From assembly GCF_019649055.1 (NCBI RefSeq), contig NW_026570349.1, positions 248,001 to 312,000 on the forward strand: a stretch of 64,000 nucleotides of DNA, in the 5' to 3' direction. The notes under the pieces were generated by a model, which saw only the letters and a list, made by a program, of their open reading frames with translations, did no database searches and was not told the DNA's origin. This DNA comes from Paramacrobiotus metropolitanus (lineage: Eukaryota > Tardigrada > Eutardigrada > Parachela > Macrobiotidae). Both the position numbers and the translations under genes were made by a program. Below, piece by piece: positions 41,301 to 50,551 of the stretch; within the stretch, counting starts at the first letter, position 1, and each line of letters opens with the position of its first letter.

Positions 41301-42722
41301 ACCCTCATTGGGGGTCGGCGCCCGGGTGAGAACGAACTTGGAGTGCAGGTAGTCGCATCCAAGTAGGACTGGAACATCCGAGTTGTTCGGTTGAACATGG
41401 AAGGTATGGGGGCTAGTGTACCCTTGCAGCGTTACCGGTACGGTGCAGCAATGGGTCACTATGAAGGCTAGTTGTCCGCCAACACCGAGGATTTTGGTGT
41501 AGCACCCCATGGATTCGAGTTTGAGGTTGTTGGCCCGGCAGAAACGCTCCTCTATTAGGGTTGTTTCGGCTCCGGTGTCCAACATTGCCATAGTTGTGGT
41601 CGGTCCAATCTGGACTTCATGGGTCCATGCCCGGACTACCTTCGGTCGGCCGGTGGACGAATGCGGTTGGAAGGTCACTTCCCGTATGGTGACTTCCACC
41701 GGAATTAGGGTTGATTCGCCGGGTACACTATCGGTGTCTACACGCGGCGGTTGCAAGGGTTGCTGGGCAGGTCTGACTGAGTCTACTCCGTCTTGTGGGT
41801 AGACGACCAGTGTTCCAGCCATATCCGAGGCTCGGTTGCGTCGGATAAGTCCTTCAGCCGGGGTTGGTCGGCCCGGTGAAACCTCGTTGACCGAGTGTTG
41901 CACCTCTGGTCGGTTAGCTACTCCGTCCATTAGTGCTTCGGCGGTTTCTACCGGGGCTATTCGGCTGTTGATCAGTTCTTCCATGGTTGGTTCTCCTTCC
42001 CGCAGCGTCGGTAGGTTATACTGCATGTTGAAGAACGTGCGCGATCCAGTTACAGTTCTCGCTGGCTGGCGTTGGAAGAGGTCCGCTTCCTCCGGCCGAG
42101 AGTAGACGGGTACCTGTACTTCCAGTGGGACTGATTCCCATCCCTCCGGAGTCTTTGCTCGTACGGTGGGATCTTCCGTTCTTTCGACGGGCCGTCCTCC
42201 CGGTTGGCCTACCGGTGACGGTTCGGATGTCATTCTGGCATCCTGCGAGGTTGCGGGCCGGCGTCCCGGTTGTCCGCTGAGCCCGGGGTTCGTAGTACCT
42301 AATTGGGTACTGAACCCTCCAGGCGGCTCGGTGACGTTTCTCGTCCCGGCCGGTCGGTTCCGAGTTCCTCGGCCGACCCCTCCGGCACCTCTTCTGGGGC
42401 CGGGTGGAGCATTTCTTGCTCCTGCCGATCGGGCCAAAGTTCCTTGGCCGATCCCCCCGGGTACCTCTTCTGGTCCGGGAGCCGCATTATCGGTACTGCG
42501 AGGTTCGGGTCGGTTCTCCGAGTTTCCGAACCGGGGAAGTCCGGTGCCTAGTTGGGCTACCGTCCCCGCCGCCAAGGTTGTGGAAGCTTCGCTGACCGTT
42601 GCGGAGGCTAAATCCAAGCTGTCATTCCGAGTTGTGTCCAAAGGGTTAATCCGGTTAGTAGGGTTATCCTTATCCGGTGGTTCCGTTGGATGACGGAGGT
42701 CGAATGAGTCACCGGAGCTCAT
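38341..42722 (-). pseudogene. pol: pol, 5' part: protease and truncated reverse transcriptase
   Basis: Starts at an ATG (42722) six bases after the stop of the preceding ORF. A disordered N-terminus of about 375 residues precedes an aspartic protease (MLDTGAETTLIE near residue 380; VLLGCDYL near 455). Next is an unusually long insert of about 870 residues with CPEC and CPIC zinc-like pairs and a Ser/Asp/Glu-rich run near 40130-40220. The reverse transcriptase starts near residue 1340 (GVIEPSDAAWSFPVV, NYIKLNAVT, DCQSGFWQI, TFVTPEGMYRF). It ends abruptly: the FGL-NAP segment and the YxDD catalytic box are absent, and the next recognisable sequence is the connection motif in another frame. This copy cannot encode active RT. 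Confidence 0.88.
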
Positions 42723-42727
42723 CGACC

Positions 42728-43696
42728 TTAGCCGTTTCCCTGGGACGTTCCCGGGGCCGGCCCGCCAGCTACCGGTGAAAACCTACCCTGGCTCCTATTT
42801 GGAGCCGGGGAAGGCGGCAACTGCGGCCGCTGGCCTGGTGGCGGACTCGCCAACGGGGCCCGACCGCCGCTTTGACGGTTTGCCCCGCCCCCTTGGGCAG
42901 GCTGCTGATTTCCTCCGCCGGCATTCTGCTGACGGGGTCGCGGTGGTGGCACTATGCTGGCGTAGTTCGGATTCGCCGAACCCAGTGGCCATCCGTTGTC
43001 ATAACGGTACCGCCAGTCGTTGTACCATCTCCGGTTGAGGTTGTCCTGTTCCCGGAGTCCGGCATCCCCACAACTCGCTTGGTTGTGGTTGCCCCACATG
43101 CAGTGGGAACACGAGATCGTTCCGTCCTGTGTCCACTGGAAGAACTTTGCTTCCATCCGATCGACGTAGGTCGCTAGTTGGCGAGCCTCCTGCTGTGGTG
43201 TGCGGGGTTGCCGTTGGGCATTCTGCGCCGGGCCACCTCCGCCTCCGCGGTTGCCGAAGTTTCCGCGACCGCGATTCCCGCCGCCACGTCTTCTGCCGAA
43301 GCCTCCATATTGTGGGGCTCCACCGCCTCCACATCCGCCTCCAGAGCCATACCCCTGGTTCTGAGGTTGACCGTAACCGGAGTTCTGGCCGTAACCCTGT
43401 TGGGGTTGGCCGAAGCCTTGTTGAGGCTGACTGAAGCCGGGACTCCGGGGCTGGCTGTAGCCCTGTTGGGGCTGGCCATAGCCGGAGTAACCCTGGCTCT
43501 GAGGTTGGCCGTAGCCGGGGCTCCGAGGTTGACTCGGTTGGCCACTATTTCCGTAAGCGGGCGGCGGAACCGCGGTCCCTATTGGGGACCCGTTAAGGTT
43601 CATCGCCGCCATCGCTGCCCAAGTTTGATCGAGTTGGGCTCGGGCTTGAGGAGGGGGTGTCGCCGGAGGGCTTGATCGGTGAAGCCCTGGTTGCAC
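42728..43696 (-). CDS. gag: gag, nucleocapsid-like ORF with prion-like repeats, RGG box and zinc knuckle
   Basis: Overlaps the capsid frame by about 100 bp in the -1 frame. It begins with many YGQPQ/QGYSQP repeats (about residues 50-115, low-complexity, prion-like), then an RRRGGGNRGRGNFGNRGG-type RGG region, then one zinc knuckle, CSHCMWGNHNQASC (C-x2-C-x4-H-x4-C), near residue 205, and a Pro/Gln-rich end. Nucleocapsid proteins bind and condense genomic RNA. The Gln/Gly/Tyr repeat array resembles phase-separating RNA-binding proteins and is unusual for gag. Four hairpins of the TGTTG/TATTG loop family fall inside the gene. Confidence 0.85.
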   Translation of the reverse strand: MQPGLHRSSPPATPPPQARAQLDQTWAAMAAMNLNGSPIGTAVPPPAYGNSGQPSQPRSPGYGQPQSQGYSGYGQPQQGYSQPRSPGFSQPQQGFGQPQQGYGQNSGYGQPQNQGYGSGGGCGGGGAPQYGGFGRRRGGGNRGRGNFGNRGGGGGPAQNAQRQPRTPQQEARQLATYVDRMEAKFFQWTQDGTISCSHCMWGNHNQASCGDAGLREQDNLNRRWYNDWRYRYDNGWPLGSANPNYASIVPPPRPRQQNAGGGNQQPAQGGGANRQSGGRAPLASPPPGQRPQLPPSPAPNRSQGRFSPVAGGPAPGTSQGNG

Positions 43697-44930
43697 GTTC
43701 TGGTAACCTGGCGAACTGGGTTGGATGTAGCCGGGGGCCTGTTGAGTTGCTGAGATGGGCGTCGCCGTTCTGACGGTGATGTAATTGGTGGTATGCCACC
43801 CTTCTGAACCTCATACATCGGCCTTCCCCGGGTGAAATCCCGAAGGTAGTCGCGGAACTCCTGCGTGGTTTTAGGCATTCGGATGTCCAAGGCCGCCCGT
43901 AGGTTCGGCTCCAAGACGTTTGCCCGCAGGTAGTGGACGGCCAGCTGATCGCTGAGGTTGCCTCGCTGTTGGAGGTTAATGATAGCATCATAGCACTGCT
44001 CCGGGGTCTCTTGCCCGAACTTGTACTTTCGGTTGGTGATGTCCGCTATCGCCGTCACCTGCTTATCTGTCTCCGCGAAGCGGGCTGCGAACTGCTGGAG
44101 CCAGTATTCTACCGGCCAGCCGTTCTCCTCAGGTTCCAGGGCCGACTGGTTCTGGAACCAGTCCAAGGCTTGCCCGGTGAGGACGCTCTCCACTTCGTTC
44201 ATGAAGGCGGTGTTGGATATCCCCATGTCATCCGCCTCCTGGCGATAGATTCGCCGGATTTTAGTGATCCACCCCTCCACTTTGGATCGATCGCCGTCGA
44301 ATTTCGGCAGGTCGCCCCGGAGCTTCTTGGCTGCGATCCGAGCCATTCGCTCTTCGTACCGGTTTCGGCCTTCTTGGTAGCCCTCTTGTCGGGCTTGCTC
44401 AATCTCCTGTTCGAGTACCGCGGGCTGATAGGCCTGTATCGCCGGTTGTGCCTGTTGGGCTACCGGAGGATACAAGGCCGGCACGTATGGTACATGCTGC
44501 AGTTGCGCGGCCGGGGCTGGTTGAGGTGGGTTCGGTTGAGGGTGAGGGTTCGGGTTTCCCGGGGGCGCCGGCTGTTGTGGCTGTCCTGGCCCGGGCGGAG
44601 GGTTCTGTGCTCCATACCCTTGGTTCGGCGGAGGATTCTGCGCTCCATAGCCGGGGATCATCTGGAGGACTCCGTTCTGGTCGAGCCACATCCCTGGTGG
44701 CACTACCAGATACCGGTCAACCTGCGGCGCTGGACCTATTGGGCCCTGCCGAAGCTGATGAGGCTGGTTAGCCGGGTAGCCGGGGTTCTCCGGGTCGGAC
44801 CAGTCTCTTTGTCCTCCTTGAGCTGGTTGTGGTGGGGCTAGGGATGGGTACGCGTTCTGCGAGTTAGCCCTTCCTCGGTCGTCGCCGGAAATTGCCGAGT
44901 CAGGCTGTAGACCTCCTATTGGGAAGTTCA
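43600..44930 (-). CDS. gag: gag, capsid ORF
   Basis: The frame is open from about the stop of the coiled-coil ORF (44928) to 43600. It begins with Pro/Gln/Gly-rich sequence (YGAQNPPP repeats), followed from about 44330 by a retrotransposon gag capsid domain: LPKFDGDRSKVEGWITKIRR, LTGQALDWF, a WPVEYWLQQF segment, and LRANVLEPNLRAAL ending near 43850. Capsid forms the particle shell. There is no ATG at the natural start, so it is probably made by -1 frameshift from the upstream frame, or from an alternative start. Confidence 0.85.
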
Positions 44931-46462
44931 GCGGTGGCCTGGATCCGGTTCCATTGCCGAAGTTATCCGACCCGGCAGCCGGGGCTCGAGGGTTTGAGCC
45001 TCGGGTTGACCCTGTTGTCGGGTGTCCGGGTTCGGTCTGGGTGCTGTTGATGCCGCGGGCCTGGTGCCGGTTGAGAACATCACACTTGCGGACGTTCCCC
45101 CGAAGGCCATGGTTGTTGTTGCCGTGGATTGGGTCGGTACGTTGGACGTGGCCGTCGAAGTGTTCCGTTCTGGCTCCGGGGCCGAAGGGATTGGTGGCCT
45201 TCGCGGTATGTTCCCGGTGGACAGCGGCTCGCCCTGGATGACTCCGACCATATAGGTTTGGTCAGTGGACATCCCCGGTTGGCCTATTGGGCCAAGCAGG
45301 GGGTTGTCCCGGAGCAGGTAGTCATCAATCTGATGACACTTATCCTGCACCTGAGTGGTCTGATATGACGGGGGTTGCTCGTTGAGCGACTCCTCGAGGT
45401 AGGACTTCTCTGCGTTGAGGCAGGCCACCTCGATGTCCCGTTCTTCCTTTTCTTGGAGGTATCCGCGGATGATCTTTGCCGCTTCGCAGTTGTACTCGAA
45501 CATTTCGTTCAAATACTCGATAAACTCCTTCTCTTTGGCCTCCAGTTGGGTAATTCGGGCTCGTTGAGCCTCGATGACCTTGAGGTTCTCTCTTCGGTCA
45601 TTCTCAAACCGAGCGGTTTCGCTCCGAAGATGGTCGTTGAGGCCGTAGATTTGGTCGGTGAGTTGGGCTTGGCATAGCCGAAGGTCCACGGCTATACCCT
45701 CCGGGTCGTTCTGATTCAGTCGGAGGTTCTCATAGGCCTGCCGGAGGACTTCGAGCTCTGATTGGAGCTCGTCAATTTCTCCCTCCAGGCCGATAATGCC
45801 CTGCTTTAACCGGTTGTTCTCCTCCCGGTATTTATCTACCCGACCCAGCATGTCCAGCAGGTAGGCCGAGGTAGCCTCCGAGTCGCTAAGGGTCAGTAAC
45901 CGCTCCTCCAAGTCATAGCGAAGGGTGGCCACTTCAGCGCGAGACTGCTCCAGCATGTCCTGGAGTCGAGCGATTTCGTTCTCGTCATATCGGCAGGGCG
46001 CTTCAGTTGCTTGTAACTGGGCCTCTAACCGTTGGATCTGTTGGGTAAGGTCGCCGATAGCGATGTTCGCGCTATCTAGGTCAGCCGTAAGCTTCTTGCG
46101 CTCACGCTGATGGCTGTTCACCGTTTGAGATAAGACGTTTTCCGTCGACTCCACGATGTTATTGGCGGCTACGAGTTGATTCTGCAGTTCGTAGATCCGT
46201 TGACGGAGGACCTCCGGATCATGGATCTTCTCCGGTGGAGTCTTCGTTAGGTATCGGTGAGGGGTGTAGTCCGAGACTCCAATGTGGGAACCAGGGTACT
46301 GCTTCGGTAGGGAGTTCGGAAGAACCCTTGCGAGCTGTCCGGACGTCCGGTCGTCTGATTGGGCAACACGGTATCGTCGAAGACGTCATCAGTCGGTGAC
46401 GGTGTCTTACTACTCTTTCCACTCTTTCTCGTCATCCACTCTTTCTCGTCATCCACTCTTTC
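44928..46462 (-). CDS. gag-like long coiled-coil ORF
   Basis: Open from about 46386 to a stop at 44928. From about 46240 to 45390 it is a near-continuous heptad-rich coiled coil of some 270 residues (Leu, Glu, Arg, Gln; LQNQLVAANN, LTQQIQRLEAQL, LEGEIDELQSELEVLR). A Ser/Thr/Pro-rich region follows. Upstream, a neighbouring frame carries MTRKSGKSSKTPSPTDD, which would join it by a frameshift near 46330-46385 and continues toward the Ser/Pro/Thr ORF beyond the nested LINE. So this is probably the second half of a single large N-terminal gag protein, split by the LINE. A scaffold or matrix-like role is inference. Confidence 0.7.
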
Positions 46463-46464
46463 TT

Positions 46465-47720
46465 ACAACACGAATATTTTTGAATATTTTATAAAATGGG
46501 TGATTCTTCGTATTCTTTCGACTTTTCGGGATCCCAGATGAATTGGAAAACTTTTCTACCAGATTTTGAAAAGTTTGTCAACTCTGTGGAAAGTATGAAA
46601 TCGGAGATTGACACCCTGAGAGCCCAGAATGTGTACTTAACGGGCCTGTTGAAAAAGCATAGGTCGTCACCGAGCGTTGATTTGTCTGTTGCTTCTCCTC
46701 AAAACTGTGAGATAACTACGCAGAATTTGAATGTCAACAAGTTCAATGATGCCCTTGATGATTTGTCGCAGCGTGTGTATTTACTGGAATGCAAAAAAGA
46801 AGAAGAACTTGGGTTTGGTGTGGACCACGATATTGCAACCAACGGTAGCGTTAAGGCTGGAATGTACGATCCCCACGTTGTGCAGACTATAAAGGAAAAT
46901 TTCGGATATCAGGACCCCAGAATTCGTGATCGAGCTCGGGCGCTGGTAGCTGAAAGAAAAGCTATGGCAAAGGAAGGAAAACTGTGGAAGCCACGTAAGA
47001 TCAATATCCCTAAACTCATGGTTGGGCCGGGGTCATCCCCACCCCGGCTGCTGGGATACATTCAAGATATTGATGGCGAGCCCGCTGAATCCACCACCAA
47101 GCAAGCTGCTACTGGGCCGATTGCCTCTGTGAAAACTCCATCGTATGCTGCTGTAACGAAACGACAACCGAAGACTATTCGTGGTGAACAGGATGCTGAT
47201 GTAGGAAATGGTGAGCAAGCGAACGTTTTGATCCAGGCTTTGCATTGCAACCGTAAGCCTCATGCTGATTTTTGTGTACGAGGTATTCCTCGCTTGGGTA
47301 ATTCGAAATTTCTAACATCAAAGAGTATAACACCTTTATATCGGATCAGCTAACCGCAGCTGGGATTGCTACAAGATTTGTGAGCGTTTTTGTCCCTCCC
47401 CCTGGGGACAGAAGAACGTCAACGTTTGCCCGTGTTGGAACCTTCAAGGAAGCTTGCGAAAAGATTTTGGACCCTAAGATCTGGCCGTCAAACGTATTCG
47501 TTAGGGAATGGGTTTACTAATTTTCTGCCTAAGTGTATGAATTTCATTTAGAAAATGTCGACAATTTCAAATTACGTGAAGTTTTCTTATGGCTGAATAC
47601 TGTTGTCGCTATCGGTTTACAAAGATCTCGTCTTTGTTTGATTGCTGTCTGAAGCCTAGAGGGGCTAACGCCTCGTTGCAAGGACATTAAACTCCATTAT
47701 TATTATTATTATTATTATTA
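46465..47720 (+). mobile_element. Nested ORF1-only non-LTR retroelement (HAL1-like)
   Basis: An insertion in the opposite orientation to its host. It has a 5' segment, an ORF1 (46496 to about 47520), then directly a short 3' end with GGGGCTAACGCCTC (a small hairpin) and an (ATT)n tail at 47693-47720. No reverse transcriptase or endonuclease is present. The target-site duplication could not be fixed; the left edge is near TTTCTTACAAC. It interrupts the first gag-like ORF, which runs into the tail as a run of Asn codons. Confidence 0.7.
46496..47520 (+). pseudogene. LINE ORF1 protein, frameshifted
   Basis: Residues 20-60 form a short coiled coil (ESMKSEIDTLRAQN). The C-terminal part resembles ORF1 of CR1/L2-type LINEs: after a frameshift near 47300 the second frame reads RTSTFARVGTFKEA and WPSNVFVREWVY before a stop at about 47520. 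ORF1 proteins bind RNA. The frameshift and missing ORF2 make this copy dependent on another LINE. Confidence 0.65.
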
Positions 47721-48832
47721 CTAGCCCGGGGTTCCGAGGGTTCGAACATGGGTGGGGTCGGTGGAAGGTCCTCTGTCGGCTTCTCCTTCTGAGGCGACGC
47801 GGATTTCGACTTCCGAGACGATTCCACCCGGCTCGTTTTGGTCAAGATGGGTTCGCTTCCCGGTGAAGGCCCGGTGACGGGGGTCCGAAGCCCGGTGGCC
47901 GAGGTTCCTTCGGTTCCGGACGGTGAAAACCGGAACTTAACCGGGGAAATGGCCTTTTTGGCCGGAGAAGTAGGGGTTGCAGACCGGTTTTTCGGAGTTC
48001 CGACCTGTTGGGTCGGGGTCCGAGCCCCGGTGTTAGGGGTCTTGCCCGGCTGCAATGTCCCCGATGACGACTTCTGGCTTCCCGAAGTCGGCCTTGGTGA
48101 GTCCAAGGTCCGAGTTGGGGTCCCTGTCCGGGGCTTCGGGTCCGGTGACGTCATCTTCGGAGTCCCCGAGGTCCGTTTCGGGTCCGGGAATGTTGATTTC
48201 CGGGTATTGCCCGGAGACTTAGGGTTTCCACCCGGGGATACCGGGGTTTTGACCGGTGAACCCGCTTTGTGGGTCACCTCCCGGGCCGGTGGAACCTTCC
48301 CTCCAGTCTGGTTGGGGCTCTTCTGGGTCTGCCTCGGGTCCGTTCCGGCTCCCATGCCACCCTGTTGGGGTGACACCGGGTCACCCATGTCCGGTGACTC
48401 CGCGGCACTGCTTAGTGTCGGGTCCGAGGCTCCACTGTCCGAGGACTTAGCCGGAGAAGTGCTTGGCATGGCACCTATTGGGTGCCCATGTCCCACTACA
48501 GGCTCCGGGTTCACCATGTCTTGGCCTATTGGGCCAAGCAGAACCTCCGGTTCAGCCTGTGATGGCTCCAAGAACGTCCGGTCATGGGCGTCCTCGAAGC
48601 TATCCTCCGGCGATTGGTTTGAACCGGCTCCCAGGATCCGCTGGTCACGCTTCTCCTTGGCTGAGCTGGGTGACTTGTCCGATTTGTCGGACTTTGTCGA
48701 CCGATTGGAGCCTGTTGATTTGGGCTCCGGGTTGCCCGGGCCGGCGTGGCGGAAAGTGTACCCACCAGCCTGGTCACGTGGGGCGTAACTCTGGTCGAAC
48801 TTCCGAGCGTAGATGTCCTCCCGCCCAGACAT
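47721..48832 (-). CDS. Ser/Pro/Thr-rich first ORF of the giant element (gag N-terminus?)
   Basis: Best start ATG at 48832 (MSGREDIYARKFDQSY). About 370 residues, almost wholly disordered, with many SP, TP and KSP-type sites (SGTPKMTSPDPK, TGTPTRTLDSPR) and little hydrophobic sequence. It is cut by the nested LINE at 47720. TATTG-family hairpins at 48470 and 48520 lie in the coding sequence, as do the TGTTG hairpins at 48000 and 48358. Function unknown; possibly a phosphorylated matrix- or tether-like part of gag. Confidence 0.6.
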
Positions 48833-50064
48833 GTCCAAGTACAGCTCTATTGGAGCCGTGAACTAGCCTCCGGGTTATCCCTTCGGCCGATGAAGTCCGG
48901 ACTTGTCCCTAATTGGGGACGTCCGTGATGAAGGGTCTTTGCCTTTACGGTCCGAGGGTCCGAAGGTCCGGTGGGGTGGGGATGATGTAGTGTATGTACT
49001 TGTACTACTTGCAACTCAGTACTGGTATTAATACAGGGTAGAGCTTACGTACGTCCTATACTACCGTACTGACCGCTATGACGTCACACTGTTAAGTGGT
49101 CTTGCGGATTACTGCCTACGTCACGATTCTGCGTGCCGTGTGCAAATTTCGAAAAAACAGTGACTCACTACGGTCCTTTAACACAGGGAATTTCCCCGCG
49201 ATTCTGATTGGCTGGTCTTAACTATGGGATTTCGGCCAACGTGACGTCACAATTATTTTAAAATTTGAATTAATTAATTTCCGCGATAAATAAAATCCGG
49301 AAAAATCGACAAAAATTCAGAAAAATTAATTTAGCCGACCAAAAATTGATTTGGCCGGGGGAAAGTTATTCCCTTAATTTTCCGAAAGTTGGAAAAGGTT
49401 GAAAACCCAAGTTCTAAGGGTCTTCACCGAGGCTCGAGGGTTCGACCTAGTAAGGCCGGCTAAACCCTAAATCTACCCGAAAATAGATGTTTTAAGCCCG
49501 TTTTTCCGGGTGAAAAAGGTTTCTAGCCGTACGAAACTAGTTTTCGTCGGTGGAAAATAAAAATCGCCCGGTTCTATCGGGTTCTTAAGGCTCTACGAAG
49601 GTCTTAAAGACCTATTTACCGGGTGGGCACGGGTTGGGTGCCGTCCGTGAAGTCCGTGAGGGTCGATCCGCCGGATTCTCCGGGTGAAATCCTCCCGCAA
49701 GTGTTGGTAAAGTTGCGGGTGCTACTTAAAGCAAAGGCGACCCCGTTGTTGAGGCTTGAAAGGGTTCCGTCCGATGTTGTGAGGGTTCCGCAGGAACGTT
49801 CCGTCCGCAAGTCTACCCGGGCCAAGTCGTTCCGCTGGCCGTAAACGCCGGATCGTTCCGTCCGCACGCAAGAGAAGAGTCCGCTGAGGCTTTCTGCCCG
49901 CAAGAGAGAGAAGAGGGACCAGACCGTTCTGGCTGGCGGCGATCAGATGGGGATAGGAACCGTTTTACCGATTCTCCCCTTTCTTCTCGTCGGCCGTTAC
50001 GGCTGTAATTCTACACCGTCTTCTCAAATGGTCCGTTGAAGGAAAACTCAACGATATGCTATCA
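48833..50064 (-). other. 5' leader of the giant element
   Basis: 1.2 kb between the 5' LTR and the first ORF. No credible coding frame. Immediately after the LTR on the minus strand the sequence is TGATAGCATATCGTTGAG, the position of the primer-binding site; it does not begin with the usual TGG, so the primer tRNA is unclear. A hairpin with stem GTCCC and loop TAATTG is at 48905-48920. The part around 49250-49350 is AT-rich. Confidence 0.6.
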
Positions 50065-50479
50065 TGTGACAGCTGGCAAACAAAGGCTCACGATGGTGAG
50101 AACAAAGGCTTTATTGAGGAATCAATAAGGCAACAACCAAAATACAAAGCACGTGAAGGCTCGATAAGCGTATGCTAGTGTACAGCACAGCGTGAGAGTG
50201 ATTACTAAATCATGAACAAGCGGCATATCGAGCCGTAACATAGAAAAGCCTAATGCGGCACTGGGCAGATCCAACACGAGCGAATGGCGAACGCTGATTG
50301 GCCGAGACGTAATGCCGTAGGTGTGGCAAGGCGGAGTCGAGGCCAGTGATTCGGCGTCGACTGAGCGAGTGCGTGCAGGCGTGAGTGGGTGCGATATTGT
50401 GCACCACTGAGCCGTGCACCGGAAGCGGGACTGTCGCTAGCTGCCATACTCGTAGGCTGCCATAGCGACTGGCCCAACA
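50065..50479 (-). repeat. 5' LTR of the giant element
   Basis: 415 bp, same ends as the 3' LTR (TG...CA on the minus strand). Transcription of the element would start here and run leftward. Confidence 0.95.
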
Positions 50480-50484
50480 GTGGG
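50480..50484. repeat. Target-site duplication GTGGG (right)
   Basis: Matches 19674-19678 on the other side of the element. Confidence 0.9.
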
Positions 50485-50551
50485 TTTCATCCGTTTGGAG
50501 CTCAGGCTTAGTTAAGTAAGAAACTCCGCCCCCACCGATATCTCTTTATAG

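Larger units (their letters stand above)
22146..48920 (-). repeat. Dispersed hairpin family with constant loop and covarying stems
   Basis: Plus-strand loop TATTG with perfect stems of 5-9 bp at: 22146 AGGCC, 22437 GAGGCC, 22706 GAGCC, 23023 AGAGCC, 23244 GGAGCC, 23456 TGTCCC, 24113 GAACC, 24342 GAGGCC, 25107 CGACATCCC, 27651 CCTTGCC, 30142 GCCTC, 43574 GGTCCC, 45279 TTGGCC, 48470 GGCACC, 48520 CTTGGCC (left stem given; the right stem is its complement). Bulged versions: 27518 and 34704. Loop variants: TAATTG at 21672, 42294, 48905; TGTTG at 26613, 43393, 43414, 43459, 48000, 48358; TTATTG at 35841; TATTT at 42790. The stem sequence changes while pairing is kept, in both coding and non-coding parts. 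All are in one orientation; in the minus-strand transcript the loop reads CAAUA. None was seen outside the element. Coordinates give the outer span of the listed sites. Confidence 0.85.
19679..50479 (-). mobile_element. Giant Ty3/gypsy-class LTR retrotransposon, 30.8 kb
   Basis: Two 415-bp LTRs flank 30 kb of minus-strand coding and non-coding sequence, with a 5-bp target duplication. Order on the minus strand: 5' LTR, 1.2-kb leader, Ser/Pro/Thr-rich ORF, coiled-coil ORF, capsid, nucleocapsid-like ORF, protease and partial reverse transcriptase, RNase H-integrase, three accessory ORFs, 5.1-kb non-coding region, 3' LTR. The RNase H before integrase order and the gag type place it in Ty3/gypsy. 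Typical members are 5-10 kb. Planarian Burro and plant Ogre elements are known giants of this class, so size alone is not unique, but the accessory ORFs and hairpin family are unusual. The near-identical LTRs mark a recent insertion, yet the reverse transcriptase is deleted for its catalytic core. The insertion lies in an intron of SMYD-like pseudogene A. Confidence 0.93.

Noticed and set aside
43933-44841. Plus-strand frame of 302 codons opposite capsid
   Set aside because: Antisense shadow; the minus strand shows a clear gag capsid domain.
47838-48788. Long plus-strand frame of 316 codons in the giant element
   Set aside because: Antisense to the Ser/Pro/Thr-rich ORF; long antisense frames are expected from its biased GC-rich codons.
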